Assembly: GCA_021810725.1 (NCBI GenBank)
Contig: JAJZIE010000159.1
Span: 1 to 5,897 of the forward strand
Direction of reading: 5' to 3'
Length of the DNA stretch: 5,897 nt
Source: Bacillota bacterium
Lineage (GTDB): Bacteria > Bacillota > Sulfobacillia > JAJZYS01 > JAJYTV01
The notes below the pieces were generated by a model. It did not search any database. It was not told the origin of the DNA and saw only the letters and a program-made list of their open reading frames with translations. Made by a program: the position numbers and the translations under genes. Positions 1 through 5,593 of the stretch are shown here, piece by piece (within the stretch, counting starts at the first letter, position 1; every line of letters starts with the position of its first letter).

Positions 1-1
1 G

Positions 2-166
2 CCTCGCGGTGTGCAGTATGTCTGCCAGCGGGCGTCGCGTCGTGCCCGCCTGGGCGGGCATGTGTCCGCGCAGGCCCTGCGGGCCACGGCGCGCCGTCTG
101 ATGCGCCGGGCCGGGGCCAGTCCCAGCACGCTGCGCGCTCTGCTCGGAGTGGAGAGCGCGGTCTAG
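2..166 (+). CDS. 3' end of a gene, possibly a degenerate tyrosine recombinase
   Basis: An open frame enters from the left edge and ends at TAG 164-166, giving 54 visible residues that end LLGVESAV. About four fifths of its codons end in G or C, as expected of a real gene here. The stretch VSAQALRATARRLMRRAGAS followed by LRALLGVES resembles the C-terminal part of tyrosine recombinases (VxPHxLRHTxAT, then aGas, then LLGHSS). The arginine of the HxxR motif aligns, but the first histidine is Gln, the second histidine position (LGH) is Val, and the protein stops before any tyrosine nucleophile. It is therefore either a catalytically dead or decayed recombinase, or an unrelated basic helical protein. 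The gene converges on the histidine kinase gene with 24 bp between the stop codons. Coding status is fairly likely; the family assignment is weak. Confidence 0.45.
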   Translation, partial: PRGVQYVCQRASRRARLGGHVSAQALRATARRLMRRAGASPSTLRALLGVESAV

Positions 167-170
167 GCGT

Positions 171-186
171 GAGGCGCGTGCCTCTT
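171..186 (+). terminator. Small hairpin between convergent genes
   Basis: GAGGC (171-175) and GCCTC (180-184) form a 5-bp stem with a GCGT loop, followed on the + strand by only two T. It lies between the TAG at 166 and the kinase stop at 191, where a terminator is expected. The missing T-run makes it a weak candidate. Confidence 0.35.
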
Positions 187-190
187 GGAC

Positions 191-1549
191 TCAGCCTTCT
201 CGCGGCAGGCGGATCGTCGCGGTGGTGCCGGCGCCGGGCGCCGAGCGCAGCACGAGCTCGGCGTCGAGCGACTCCGCGAGCGCCTTGGCGATCGGCAGCC
301 CGAGCCCCGTGCCGCGCTTGCCCTTGCCCTGGCGGCCGCGAAAGAAGCGCTCCGTGACGAAGGGAAGCTCGTCCTTGTCGATGCCGGGCCCGGAATCCCG
401 GACGTAGACCTCGACACCTTCCGGCAGCAGCGAGGCGCCAAGGGTGACGCGACCGCCCGGCGGCGTGTAGTGGAGGGCGTTCTCCAGAATGGCCCAGTAG
501 GCGCGCGTCAGGATCTGCGCGTCCACCTCGACCGTCTGCGCCGATGGCGCCAGTACGCGCACGTCGAGCTCGGGAGCGAGCGCCTGCGCGTCCTCGCGTA
601 GTCCCTCGAGCCACGGGCCGAGTTCGAGCGGTTGCGGTTCCGGCCGCCGCGTGCGTGCGGACTCGAGCGTCAGGAGGTCGTTGGTCAAGGTGGTCATGCC
701 AGTCAGCGCCTGCTGCATCGCGCTCAAGGATTCCTGGGTTTCCGCCGGGCTCAGGGTGCCCTCCGCGAGCAGCGCCGCATTGCCCTGCACGATCTGCAGA
801 GGCGTGCGCAGCTGGTGCGCCGCCTCCGCGAGCACCATGCGATCTCGTTGTCGCTGCTGGTCAAGGTCGGAAATGAGGTCGTTCAAGACCCGGCCGAGAC
901 GGCCGATCTCGTCCTGGGGGTCCGAAAGTTCCGGCAGGCGCGCCTCCGCGGGAGCCCGCCTGAGATCCATGGCGGCCTGCGTCAATGCCTGCACCGGCCT
1001 GAGCATGCGCCGCGCGGCGACATAGCCGAAGGCGCCGCCGCCGATGGCCGCCGCGAGTCCGATCGTCGCCACGCCGAGGATGAGGTCCTCGATCAGCGTC
1101 AACGCCGGAGCCAGGGGATAGTCGAGGACCACGGCGAGATTCTGGTGCGCGACCTGGACGCGGACATAGGGGAACGGCCCGCCCAGCGATGTGCCGCTGC
1201 GCGAACCGGTCGGCACGCTGGAGCCGGTGTTCGGCGACTGCAGGACGACCTGCCCGTTGCGGTAGATCCAGACCTGGGGATCGGTGCGCAGGCGATCGTC
1301 GAAGACCGTCTTCTGCGTCGTTCCGGTCGGTCCGCCGGGCCCGAGCGTGTCGAGCACGAACTGCGCCGTGCTGTTTGCGGTGGAGATCACGCTCGTGTAC
1401 TGGTGGACGGCGGTGAAGATCGAGACCAGCAGCGTCGCGCCGATCACCATGCCTGCGGTGGCCAGGCCGGCCTGGGTCGCGAGACGTCGACTCAGGCTGC
1501 CCAGCCGCTGCTCGCGGTAGGAGGTTGCGGGCGCGACCTCGGTGCTCAC
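191..1549 (-). CDS. Membrane sensor histidine kinase with HAMP domain
   Basis: A 452-residue sensor kinase of a two-component system. It would autophosphorylate on histidine in response to an extracytoplasmic signal and pass the phosphate to the regulator encoded just upstream. In order: a transmembrane segment at about 27-49; an extracytoplasmic region of about 105 residues; a second transmembrane segment at about 154-177; a HAMP linker at about 178-231; a HisKA domain with the phosphoacceptor at H245 in AEAAHQLRTPL; then an ATPase domain with N box N357 (ILENALHYTPPGG), G1 box DSGPG (385-389), F box FVTERFF and G2 box GTGLGLP (413-419). All catalytic motifs are present. Gln follows the histidine where Glu is commoner; HQLRTPL occurs in other kinases. 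The start is GTG at 1549, overlapping the regulator's TGA by 4 bp, which implies translational coupling. The signal is unknown; the sensor region matches nothing I recognise. Confidence 0.96.
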   Translation of the reverse strand: MSTEVAPATSYREQRLGSLSRRLATQAGLATAGMVIGATLLVSIFTAVHQYTSVISTANSTAQFVLDTLGPGGPTGTTQKTVFDDRLRTDPQVWIYRNGQVVLQSPNTGSSVPTGSRSGTSLGGPFPYVRVQVAHQNLAVVLDYPLAPALTLIEDLILGVATIGLAAAIGGGAFGYVAARRMLRPVQALTQAAMDLRRAPAEARLPELSDPQDEIGRLGRVLNDLISDLDQQRQRDRMVLAEAAHQLRTPLQIVQGNAALLAEGTLSPAETQESLSAMQQALTGMTTLTNDLLTLESARTRRPEPQPLELGPWLEGLREDAQALAPELDVRVLAPSAQTVEVDAQILTRAYWAILENALHYTPPGGRVTLGASLLPEGVEVYVRDSGPGIDKDELPFVTERFFRGRQGKGKRGTGLGLPIAKALAESLDAELVLRSAPGAGTTATIRLPREG

Positions 1550-2277
1550 TCGACCTGGGCTTCGGACAGGCCCTGACCGTCCTGGGAACGCAGCCTGTAG
1601 CCCACGCCGCGCACCGTCTCGATCAGCTTAGGCGCACCCACGGCGGTCAGCTTCTGCCGCAGGTAGCCGATGTAGACGTCCACAATGTTGCTCTGCCCGC
1701 CGTAGTGGAAGCCCCACACGCGTTCAAGCAGCATGTCGCGCGTGAGAACGGTCTCCTGGTTCAGCGCAAGGCAGCGCAGCAGCTCGAACTCGCGTCGGGT
1801 CAGGTTGAGCGGCTGTCCCTGGAAGCTGACCTCCCAACGCAAGGTGTCGACGTGGAGGTCGCCGACGTCCAGGACCGCCTGGGTGCGCTCGTGCTCGCCC
1901 TGATGGTTCGTGCGGCGCAAGAGGGCGCGCAGCCTGGCGACCAGTTCCGCCGGCGCGAACGGTTTGACGAGGTAGTCGTCGGCACCGGCGTCCAGTCCCT
2001 CCACCCGCTCGGGCAGGCTGCCGCGCGCGGTGAGCATCAGGATCGGGATATCCGACAGGGCTCTGAGTGCCCTGCATACTTCAAGCCCATCGATATCGGG
2101 CAAGGTGAGGTCGAGGATGACGGCGTCGTACGAGCCCTGCGCCGCCTCGGCGAGACCGTCGCGGCCGGTGTCCTTCTGGTCGACCGCGAAGCCCGCGTGG
2201 CGCAGTTCGATGCCGACGAGGCGCGATACGGCCGGGTCGTCCTCGATCAGGAGCAGATGCGGCTCTGCCTGCGTCAT
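1546..2277 (-). CDS. OmpR/PhoB-family response regulator
   Basis: A 243-residue DNA-binding response regulator. The receiver domain (about 7-122) has the acidic pocket E12/D13, phosphoacceptor D56 in VILDLTLPDIDG, T83 and K105 in LVKPF. After a linker, a winged-helix domain (about 135-232) carries RREFELLRCLALN, the recognition-helix region WGFHYGGQSNIVDVYIGYLRQKL and the terminal hairpin TVRGVGYRLR. Both domains are full length. The frame is open further upstream to 2445, but that extension has no regulator homology and would overlap the divergent gene. The ATG at 2277 directly precedes TQAEPHLLLIEDD and has GGGAG 10 nt upstream, so I chose it. The gene is first in an operon with the kinase. 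The CACTCCC motif upstream makes autoregulation conceivable but unproven. Confidence 0.97.
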   Translation of the reverse strand: MTQAEPHLLLIEDDPAVSRLVGIELRHAGFAVDQKDTGRDGLAEAAQGSYDAVILDLTLPDIDGLEVCRALRALSDIPILMLTARGSLPERVEGLDAGADDYLVKPFAPAELVARLRALLRRTNHQGEHERTQAVLDVGDLHVDTLRWEVSFQGQPLNLTRREFELLRCLALNQETVLTRDMLLERVWGFHYGGQSNIVDVYIGYLRQKLTAVGAPKLIETVRGVGYRLRSQDGQGLSEAQVE

Positions 2278-2399
2278 GTGTTCGTCACTCCCGTAGGTCG
2301 GCGAGCAAAGGCTGCCCGCAGTACGGTTCGCGGTGGAGAGGCGCACTCCCTGCGTCGGCGCGGCAGGCGTTCTCGGCAACGAAGGGGAATACCACCAGC
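2278..2399. promoter_or_regulatory. Divergent intergenic region with two CACTCCC copies
   Basis: These 122 bp separate the starts of the regulator (-) and the 174-residue gene (+), so promoters for both must lie here or overlap the genes. The motif CACTCCC occurs at 2286-2292 and 2344-2350 in the same orientation, 58 bp apart. The first copy reads as the regulator's ribosome binding site on the other strand. I could not find a convincing -35/-10 pair on either strand. The region's role is inferred from gene arrangement. Confidence 0.5.
2288..2292 (-). promoter_or_regulatory. Ribosome binding site of the response regulator gene
   Basis: GGGAG on the - strand lies 10 nt before the ATG at 2277 and supports that start over longer forms. 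It sits in the 11-mer CGGGAGTGACG, which recurs exactly at the ribosome binding site of the peptidase gene (3042-3052, + strand). Confidence 0.7.
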
Positions 2400-2924
2400 A
2401 TGACATCGAACGACTGGACCCGCATGCGACGCGGGCGCTGGACAACCGTCGGCCTCATCCTCGTCGCCGCCGTCGTGCTGCTCGTCCTCCGTCTGAACCA
2501 GCACCAGTCCATCTCCAGGGCATGGAGCCTCTATTCGGTCGGCTACGTCCTCAAATCGAACGAGACGCTGGAACTCACGCAGACCGCGTCGTGGCTGCGC
2601 CTGCCGAAGAACGTCGCCGGGCTCGCCTACGGCGGCGCGGTGGTGCACCCGGAAGGCGCGCGCGGGATTGCCTTCGTCGAGATGCTCTACGGCCGCATGC
2701 CGCACGACTTCGTCGACGTGTCGGAGTCCCAGCAGCCACTCTCGCTCGGCACCCCGGGCAGGAAGACAAGCATCGGCGGCGTCGGCGTCGCGACCGGCAC
2801 CGCCACGCTGCGCGGCGTGCGGCGCGGCTTCGCCCTCTTCCGGCATGGCGGGCTCTACTATCTCGTCGTCACGCCCGAGGCATCGCCAAGGCTGCAAGCC
2901 GCCGTCGAGCAGCTCGGGCGCTGA
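2400..2924 (+). CDS. Membrane-anchored protein of unknown function
   Basis: A 174-residue protein I do not recognise. Residues 1-13 are polar with four arginines (R8, R10, R11, R13). Residues about 15-30 (TTVGLILVAAVVLLVL) form a single transmembrane segment. The remaining 140 or so residues look like a folded domain, which the positive-inside rule places outside the cytoplasm. It has alternating hydrophobic stretches (IAFVEMLYG, GFALFRHGGLYYLVVTP) suggesting beta strands, and ends in a short amphipathic helix (SPRLQAAVEQLG). The ending, a strand pair reading like a value calculation followed by a helix, faintly recalls DUF4367-type extracytoplasmic domains, but this is only an impression. 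It has no cysteine and no lipobox. GAAGGGGA at 2381-2388 could serve as the ribosome binding site, 11 nt before the ATG. It is transcribed away from the two-component operon and may be a target or accessory sensor of it. Confidence 0.85.
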   Translation: MTSNDWTRMRRGRWTTVGLILVAAVVLLVLRLNQHQSISRAWSLYSVGYVLKSNETLELTQTASWLRLPKNVAGLAYGGAVVHPEGARGIAFVEMLYGRMPHDFVDVSESQQPLSLGTPGRKTSIGGVGVATGTATLRGVRRGFALFRHGGLYYLVVTPEASPRLQAAVEQLGR

Positions 2925-2936
2925 TCCGCGACCGAT

Positions 2937-2959
2937 CCGCCTGGCCGCCCAGGCGGCTT
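2937..2959 (+). terminator. GC-rich hairpin after the 174-residue gene
   Basis: CCGCCTGG (2937-2944) and CCAGGCGG (2949-2956) form a perfect 8-bp stem with a CCGC tetraloop, starting 12 nt after the stop codon. Only CTT follows, so it lacks a proper U-run. It probably separates this gene from the peptidase gene downstream. Confidence 0.5.
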
Positions 2960-2975
2960 CGCCCGGAACTGGGCT

Positions 2976-2989
2976 CCAACGGCCGTTGG
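2976..2989. repeat. Perfect 14-bp palindrome upstream of the peptidase gene
   Basis: CCAACGG followed directly by CCGTTGG is an uninterrupted two-fold symmetric site. With no loop it fits a binding site for a dimeric DNA-binding protein better than an RNA hairpin. Its right half overlaps the possible -35 hexamer TTGGCG at 2986-2991. Which protein would bind it is unknown. Confidence 0.5.
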
Positions 2990-3015
2990 CGGGGATTGCC
3001 TGCGTCGCATACACT
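2986..3015 (+). promoter_or_regulatory. Possible promoter of the peptidase gene
   Basis: TTGGCG (2986-2991) and TACACT (3010-3015) each match four of six consensus positions of a housekeeping promoter, with an 18-bp spacer. The -35 overlaps the palindrome at 2976-2989 and the -10 overlaps the first CACTCCC arm. If this is the real promoter, transcription would start near 3021 and the left arm of the 3012-3049 inverted repeat would act as DNA, not RNA. The matches are modest. Confidence 0.25.
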
Positions 3016-3049
3016 CCCGTCGGATCGTGCCACGCGTCCGCCGGGAGTG
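3012..3049 (+). promoter_or_regulatory. Long inverted repeat enclosing the peptidase ribosome binding site
   Basis: CACTCCCG (3012-3019) pairs perfectly with CGGGAGTG (3042-3049). Inside, after one mismatch (3020/3041), CGGA (3021-3024) pairs with TCCG (3037-3040), and CGT (3026-3028) with ACG (3032-3034) around a GCC loop. That makes 15 Watson-Crick pairs plus a possible T-G pair. The 3' arm contains GGGAG (3043-3047), the ribosome binding site 9 nt before the TTG start at 3057. In RNA, this hairpin would hide the site from ribosomes; in DNA, it could be an operator. The pairing is seen directly; the function is inferred. Confidence 0.6.
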
Positions 3050-3056
3050 ACGTACT

Positions 3057-4403
3057 TTGCGGTTCAAGGCTTGGCTCGCGGCCGTGCTGCTCATCGCGGC
3101 GACGCTTGCGGCGCTGCCGGAGTTCCAACAGGGACCTGCCCTGATTCCACTGCCGCAGGCGAAGCGTGATGTGCTCAGCACAGCCGAGCAGGTGACCGTG
3201 ACGCACCCGGCGTTCACCGGCAGTCTCGGCAACGTCGCGCGGCGCGGGGCCTATCTTGCCTACGCGCGTCACCTGGCCGACGGTCTGAGGGCTCCCGTGA
3301 CCTACACAGCCCTCCTGGAAGCCGAGGACCTCCTGCTGCAGCGCCTGCACGACCCGCACTCCGCGCTGACGGAGCTTTGGCTGCCGGACACGAACCCGGA
3401 CCTGCTGCCGGTGGGGTTCTACTGGGCCGCGGACGGCCTCGTCGCGTACCGCGTGGAGGGCAGCCCGGCCGCGCTCCAGACGGGGGACCGGGTCATCTCC
3501 ATCGGCGGTCTCGATGACCAGCGCCTCCTTCGACGCATGCGCCGCTACTTTTCCGGCAATCTGCCTTGGCTGAAGACGCTCGCGGGCGAGGAACTGCCGC
3601 TTGGCAACACCCTGCGCTGGTTCGGTGTCGTGCAGGACGATGCGGTGCGTCTCGAACTCGAACGGCCCTCCGGGAGGCGTTACACGCTCGCCGTGCCCCT
3701 CGTGCCGCAGAGCCTCGCAGCGGACGACGCCTACACCGAGGGACGCGCCGCGTTCGCCGCGCGCTATCTCGCTCCCCAGGGCATGGCGGAGCCGCAGGGC
3801 GGGCGTCCCTACGCGTGGCGCCTGACGCCGGACTACGGCATCTTCTGGCTCACCTCGAGCCTCGACACCTCCGGCTACAGGAAGGCGGTCGATCGTTTCT
3901 TCAAGGCGGTGCGATCGGCAGGCGTCTACTACGTGGTGATCGACCTCGCGGAAAACCCGGGCGGTTACGCGACCGTCGCGAATCCGCTCTTGAGGCACCT
4001 GCCGCTGCGACCCGCGATGCTGGGCGACGTGCCTGCCGCGGTGCGGGCGCAGAACCCGGCCGAGGTTTTCCGCGGCAAGGTCTACGTCCTGATCGACGGC
4101 GGCTCGATGAGTGCCGCCGTCTACACGGCGGAGATGCTGAGCGAGTGGGGCGAGGCGGAGCTCGTCGGTCAGCCGGCGGGCATGGCGACTGGGGCCTTTG
4201 TCGGCCCGAAAACCTTCCTGACACCTGATCGGCGCGTGGCGTATCAGGTTTCCACGACGTTCTTGCCTGCGGTGGACGGCGTCCAGGCGGCGAGTCTTCA
4301 GCCGGCAGTCGCGCTGCCCGTCACGGTCCGGGACATCCAGCGGGGCGTCGACCCGGTCGCGAACTGGCTTTCCGACCTGGCGACGCCCCGCGTCAAGACC
4401 TGA
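3057..4403 (+). CDS. Exported S41-family peptidase homologue with PDZ-like segment
   Basis: A 448-residue protein of the S41 (C-terminal processing / tricorn-like) serine peptidase superfamily. Residues 1-20 (MRFKAWLAAVLLIAATLAAL) form a signal peptide or membrane anchor, so it acts outside the cytoplasm. LHDPHS (97-102) matches the D-x-H-S/T motif of many non-CtpA S41 proteins. Residues about 118-155 (VEGSPAALQTGDRVISIGG) form a PDZ-like segment. The peptidase core has YYVVIDLAENPGG (291-303) and YVLIDGGSMSAAVYTAEML (343-361), where S350 or more likely S352 aligns with the nucleophile, then ELVGQPAG (368-375). The Ser-Lys spacing of CtpA/Tsp enzymes is absent. The start is TTG, chosen because GGGAG lies 9 nt upstream and the signal sequence begins directly after it. 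The natural substrate is unknown. The gene is preceded by three inverted repeats and followed by a terminator. Confidence 0.88.
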   Translation: MRFKAWLAAVLLIAATLAALPEFQQGPALIPLPQAKRDVLSTAEQVTVTHPAFTGSLGNVARRGAYLAYARHLADGLRAPVTYTALLEAEDLLLQRLHDPHSALTELWLPDTNPDLLPVGFYWAADGLVAYRVEGSPAALQTGDRVISIGGLDDQRLLRRMRRYFSGNLPWLKTLAGEELPLGNTLRWFGVVQDDAVRLELERPSGRRYTLAVPLVPQSLAADDAYTEGRAAFAARYLAPQGMAEPQGGRPYAWRLTPDYGIFWLTSSLDTSGYRKAVDRFFKAVRSAGVYYVVIDLAENPGGYATVANPLLRHLPLRPAMLGDVPAAVRAQNPAEVFRGKVYVLIDGGSMSAAVYTAEMLSEWGEAELVGQPAGMATGAFVGPKTFLTPDRRVAYQVSTTFLPAVDGVQAASLQPAVALPVTVRDIQRGVDPVANWLSDLATPRVKT

Positions 4404-4441
4404 CGGCGCAAGTAGGCCGCCCGTGTGGCGACGTGGAGACG

Positions 4442-4475
4442 CGAGCCGGCGCAGCCTTGGGGTTGCGCCGGTTTG
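4442..4475 (+). terminator. Terminator between the peptidase and ROK kinase genes
   Basis: CCGGCGCA (4446-4453) pairs with TGCGCCGG (4464-4471). The stem continues inward by one G-T and two C-G pairs to a TTGG loop, and outward by weaker pairs to 4442/4475. TTTGAG follows on the + strand, giving a short T-run for the peptidase transcript. On the - strand the hairpin is followed by CTCGCG, so it fits + strand termination better, though a convergent gene pair may share it. The rest of the 99-bp gap shows nothing clear. Confidence 0.6.
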
Positions 4476-4502
4476 AGCTCGCTGGCCTTTGGGGAGAGGG
4501 AC

Positions 4503-5402
4503 CTACTTGTTCTCGAGTCCGCGGCGGGCGAAGTACGCGGCGCCGATGAGCGGCGCCGGACCCCCGAGCTGAGCCGGGAGGATCGGCAGCGGAAGGTTCG
4601 CGGACCAGGCGCGCTGGCGCAGGCTCTGCAGCAGCGATGGTTGCAGGAGGTCCAGGCTCTCCGACAGCGAACCGCCGGCGATCACCGCATGCGGGTTCGC
4701 CACCTGGGCCACCACGGCGCAGGCGACGCCGAGCGCGCGTCCGGCCCGTCGGTACACCGAAAGCGCCACGGCGTCGCCGGAGCGGGCGCGGTCGGCGATC
4801 TCCTTGCCATTGAGCTGCTGCCCCGTGCGCGTCTCGTAGGCGTGCTCGATGGCGCGGCCGGCGGCGATGGCCTCGACGCAGCCGCGCCGGCCGCAGCCGC
4901 AGACCGGCCCGCGCGGCTCGACCTGGAAGTGGCCCACCTCGCCAGCGGCGCCGTCGGCGCCGAGCACGGGCTGCCCGTCGAGAATCAGGCCGCCGCCGAT
5001 GCCGGTACCAAGGGTGATGTAGAAGAAGGACTGCAGGCCGCGGCCGGCTCCGGCCGCGTATTCGCCGAGGCCGCCCATCAGGGCGTCGCGCTGCGCGAAG
5101 AGCGGGAGATCCAGCGCGAGCATCGCGGCATAGTCCTGGAGCCGCTGTCCCACCCAGCCCTTGGGCAGGTTCGGAGCCTGCAACAGGGTGTCGCGCGCGA
5201 TCGGGCCGGGCAAGGAGAGGCCGACCACCTTGGGGCTGGCCTTCTGATCCTTGGCCATGGCGCGCAGGCGCCGACCGACCTCCCGCAGCTGCTGCTCGGG
5301 CGGCTCCTGGCGGGTCTCCACGCGATCGCTCGCGAGGATGCGGTTCTTGTCGACAACCGCGTAGGCGATCTTCGTGCCGCCCACGTCGATGGCGAATTCC
5401 AT
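4503..5402 (-). CDS. ROK-family sugar kinase (glucokinase-like)
   Basis: A 299-residue cytoplasmic ROK-family protein, expected to phosphorylate a hexose such as glucose with ATP. The N-terminal phosphate loop is IDVGGTKIAYAVVD (5-18). LPGPI (64-68) and APNLPKGW (76-83) are typical sugar-side segments. Catalytic aspartate D106 is present in RDALMGGLGE. The ROK signature spans about 132-160 (GTGIGGG, then GEVGH with E155 and H158). The zinc site is H158 with C168, C170 and C175 in CGCGRRGCVE, and E177 completes the usual sugar-binding set. There is no N-terminal helix-turn-helix, so it is an enzyme and not a ROK repressor. The usual Asn-Asp pair reads Arg-Asp (R105-D106), so substrate is uncertain. 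ATG 5402 starts directly before the phosphate loop and has a weak AGG 7 nt upstream. An upstream in-frame extension to 5498 has no homology and no ribosome binding site. Confidence 0.93.
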   Translation of the reverse strand: MEFAIDVGGTKIAYAVVDKNRILASDRVETRQEPPEQQLREVGRRLRAMAKDQKASPKVVGLSLPGPIARDTLLQAPNLPKGWVGQRLQDYAAMLALDLPLFAQRDALMGGLGEYAAGAGRGLQSFFYITLGTGIGGGLILDGQPVLGADGAAGEVGHFQVEPRGPVCGCGRRGCVEAIAAGRAIEHAYETRTGQQLNGKEIADRARSGDAVALSVYRRAGRALGVACAVVAQVANPHAVIAGGSLSESLDLLQPSLLQSLRQRAWSANLPLPILPAQLGGPAPLIGAAYFARRGLENK

Positions 5403-5487
5403 GCGTGCGCCTGGCGAAGGCCCCTGCCCCTGGCAAGCTGGCAGGAACCGCCCTCCCCGAGCCAGGCTTCGCTCCTTTCGGCTTTTA

Positions 5488-5505
5488 CTCTCCCGCAAGG
5501 GAGGG
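5488..5505. repeat. Hairpin with GCAA tetraloop
   Basis: CTCTCCC (5488-5494) and GGGAGGG (5499-5505) pair over 7 bp, including one T-G wobble, around GCAA, a stable GNRA-type loop when read on the + strand. No T-run follows on either strand, so it is not a standard terminator. It lies in the divergent gap and may form in a leader RNA of the DUF1540 transcript if transcription starts upstream. Confidence 0.4.
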
Positions 5506-5524
5506 CGACGGGGAGGAACGCGCG

Positions 5525-5572
5525 ATGCGAGTCAGGGTGGCCATGCCACTTCCCAGGCCTTCGCGTCCTTGA
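5525..5572 (+). CDS. Possible 15-residue leader peptide
   Basis: GGAGG at 5512-5516, inside GGGGAGG, lies 8 nt before the ATG at 5525, a textbook arrangement. The frame encodes MRVRVAMPLPRPSRP and stops at TGA 5570-5572, 63 nt before the DUF1540 start. It is rich in arginine (4) and proline (4) and uses many codons that are uncommon in such GC-rich DNA (CGA, AGG twice, CCA, CTT, CCT, CGT). This would fit a ribosome-stalling leader, but equally fits untranslated DNA in a purine-rich stretch. No promoter supports it. Confidence 0.25.
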   Translation: MRVRVAMPLPRPSRP

Positions 5573-5593
5573 GGCCTATCCCTGCCGCTATAC

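Noticed and set aside
632..1576. Open frame of 314 codons on the + strand
   Set aside because: It is antisense to the histidine kinase, Arg/Gln-rich and without motifs.
1525..2403. Open frame of 292 codons on the + strand
   Set aside because: It is antisense to the response regulator, which has all its conserved residues on the other strand.
2278..2445. N-terminal extension of the response regulator by 56 codons
   Set aside because: It precedes the receiver domain with unrelated sequence and runs into the divergent gene. The ATG at 2277 has its own ribosome binding site.
2274..3998. Open frame of 574 codons on the - strand
   Set aside because: It lies antisense to most of the peptidase gene and the whole 174-residue gene. 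Its product has no recognisable motifs, while the + strand genes have clear ones. Long antisense frames are common in GC-rich DNA.
5423..5445. Inverted repeat CCTGCC/GGCAGG upstream of the ROK gene
   Set aside because: It has only 6 bp with an 11-nt loop in a C/G-rich stretch, so chance is likely.
5403..5498. N-terminal extension of the ROK kinase by 32 codons from a TTG
   Set aside because: There is no ribosome binding site before it, and the ROK phosphate loop starts right after the ATG at 5402.
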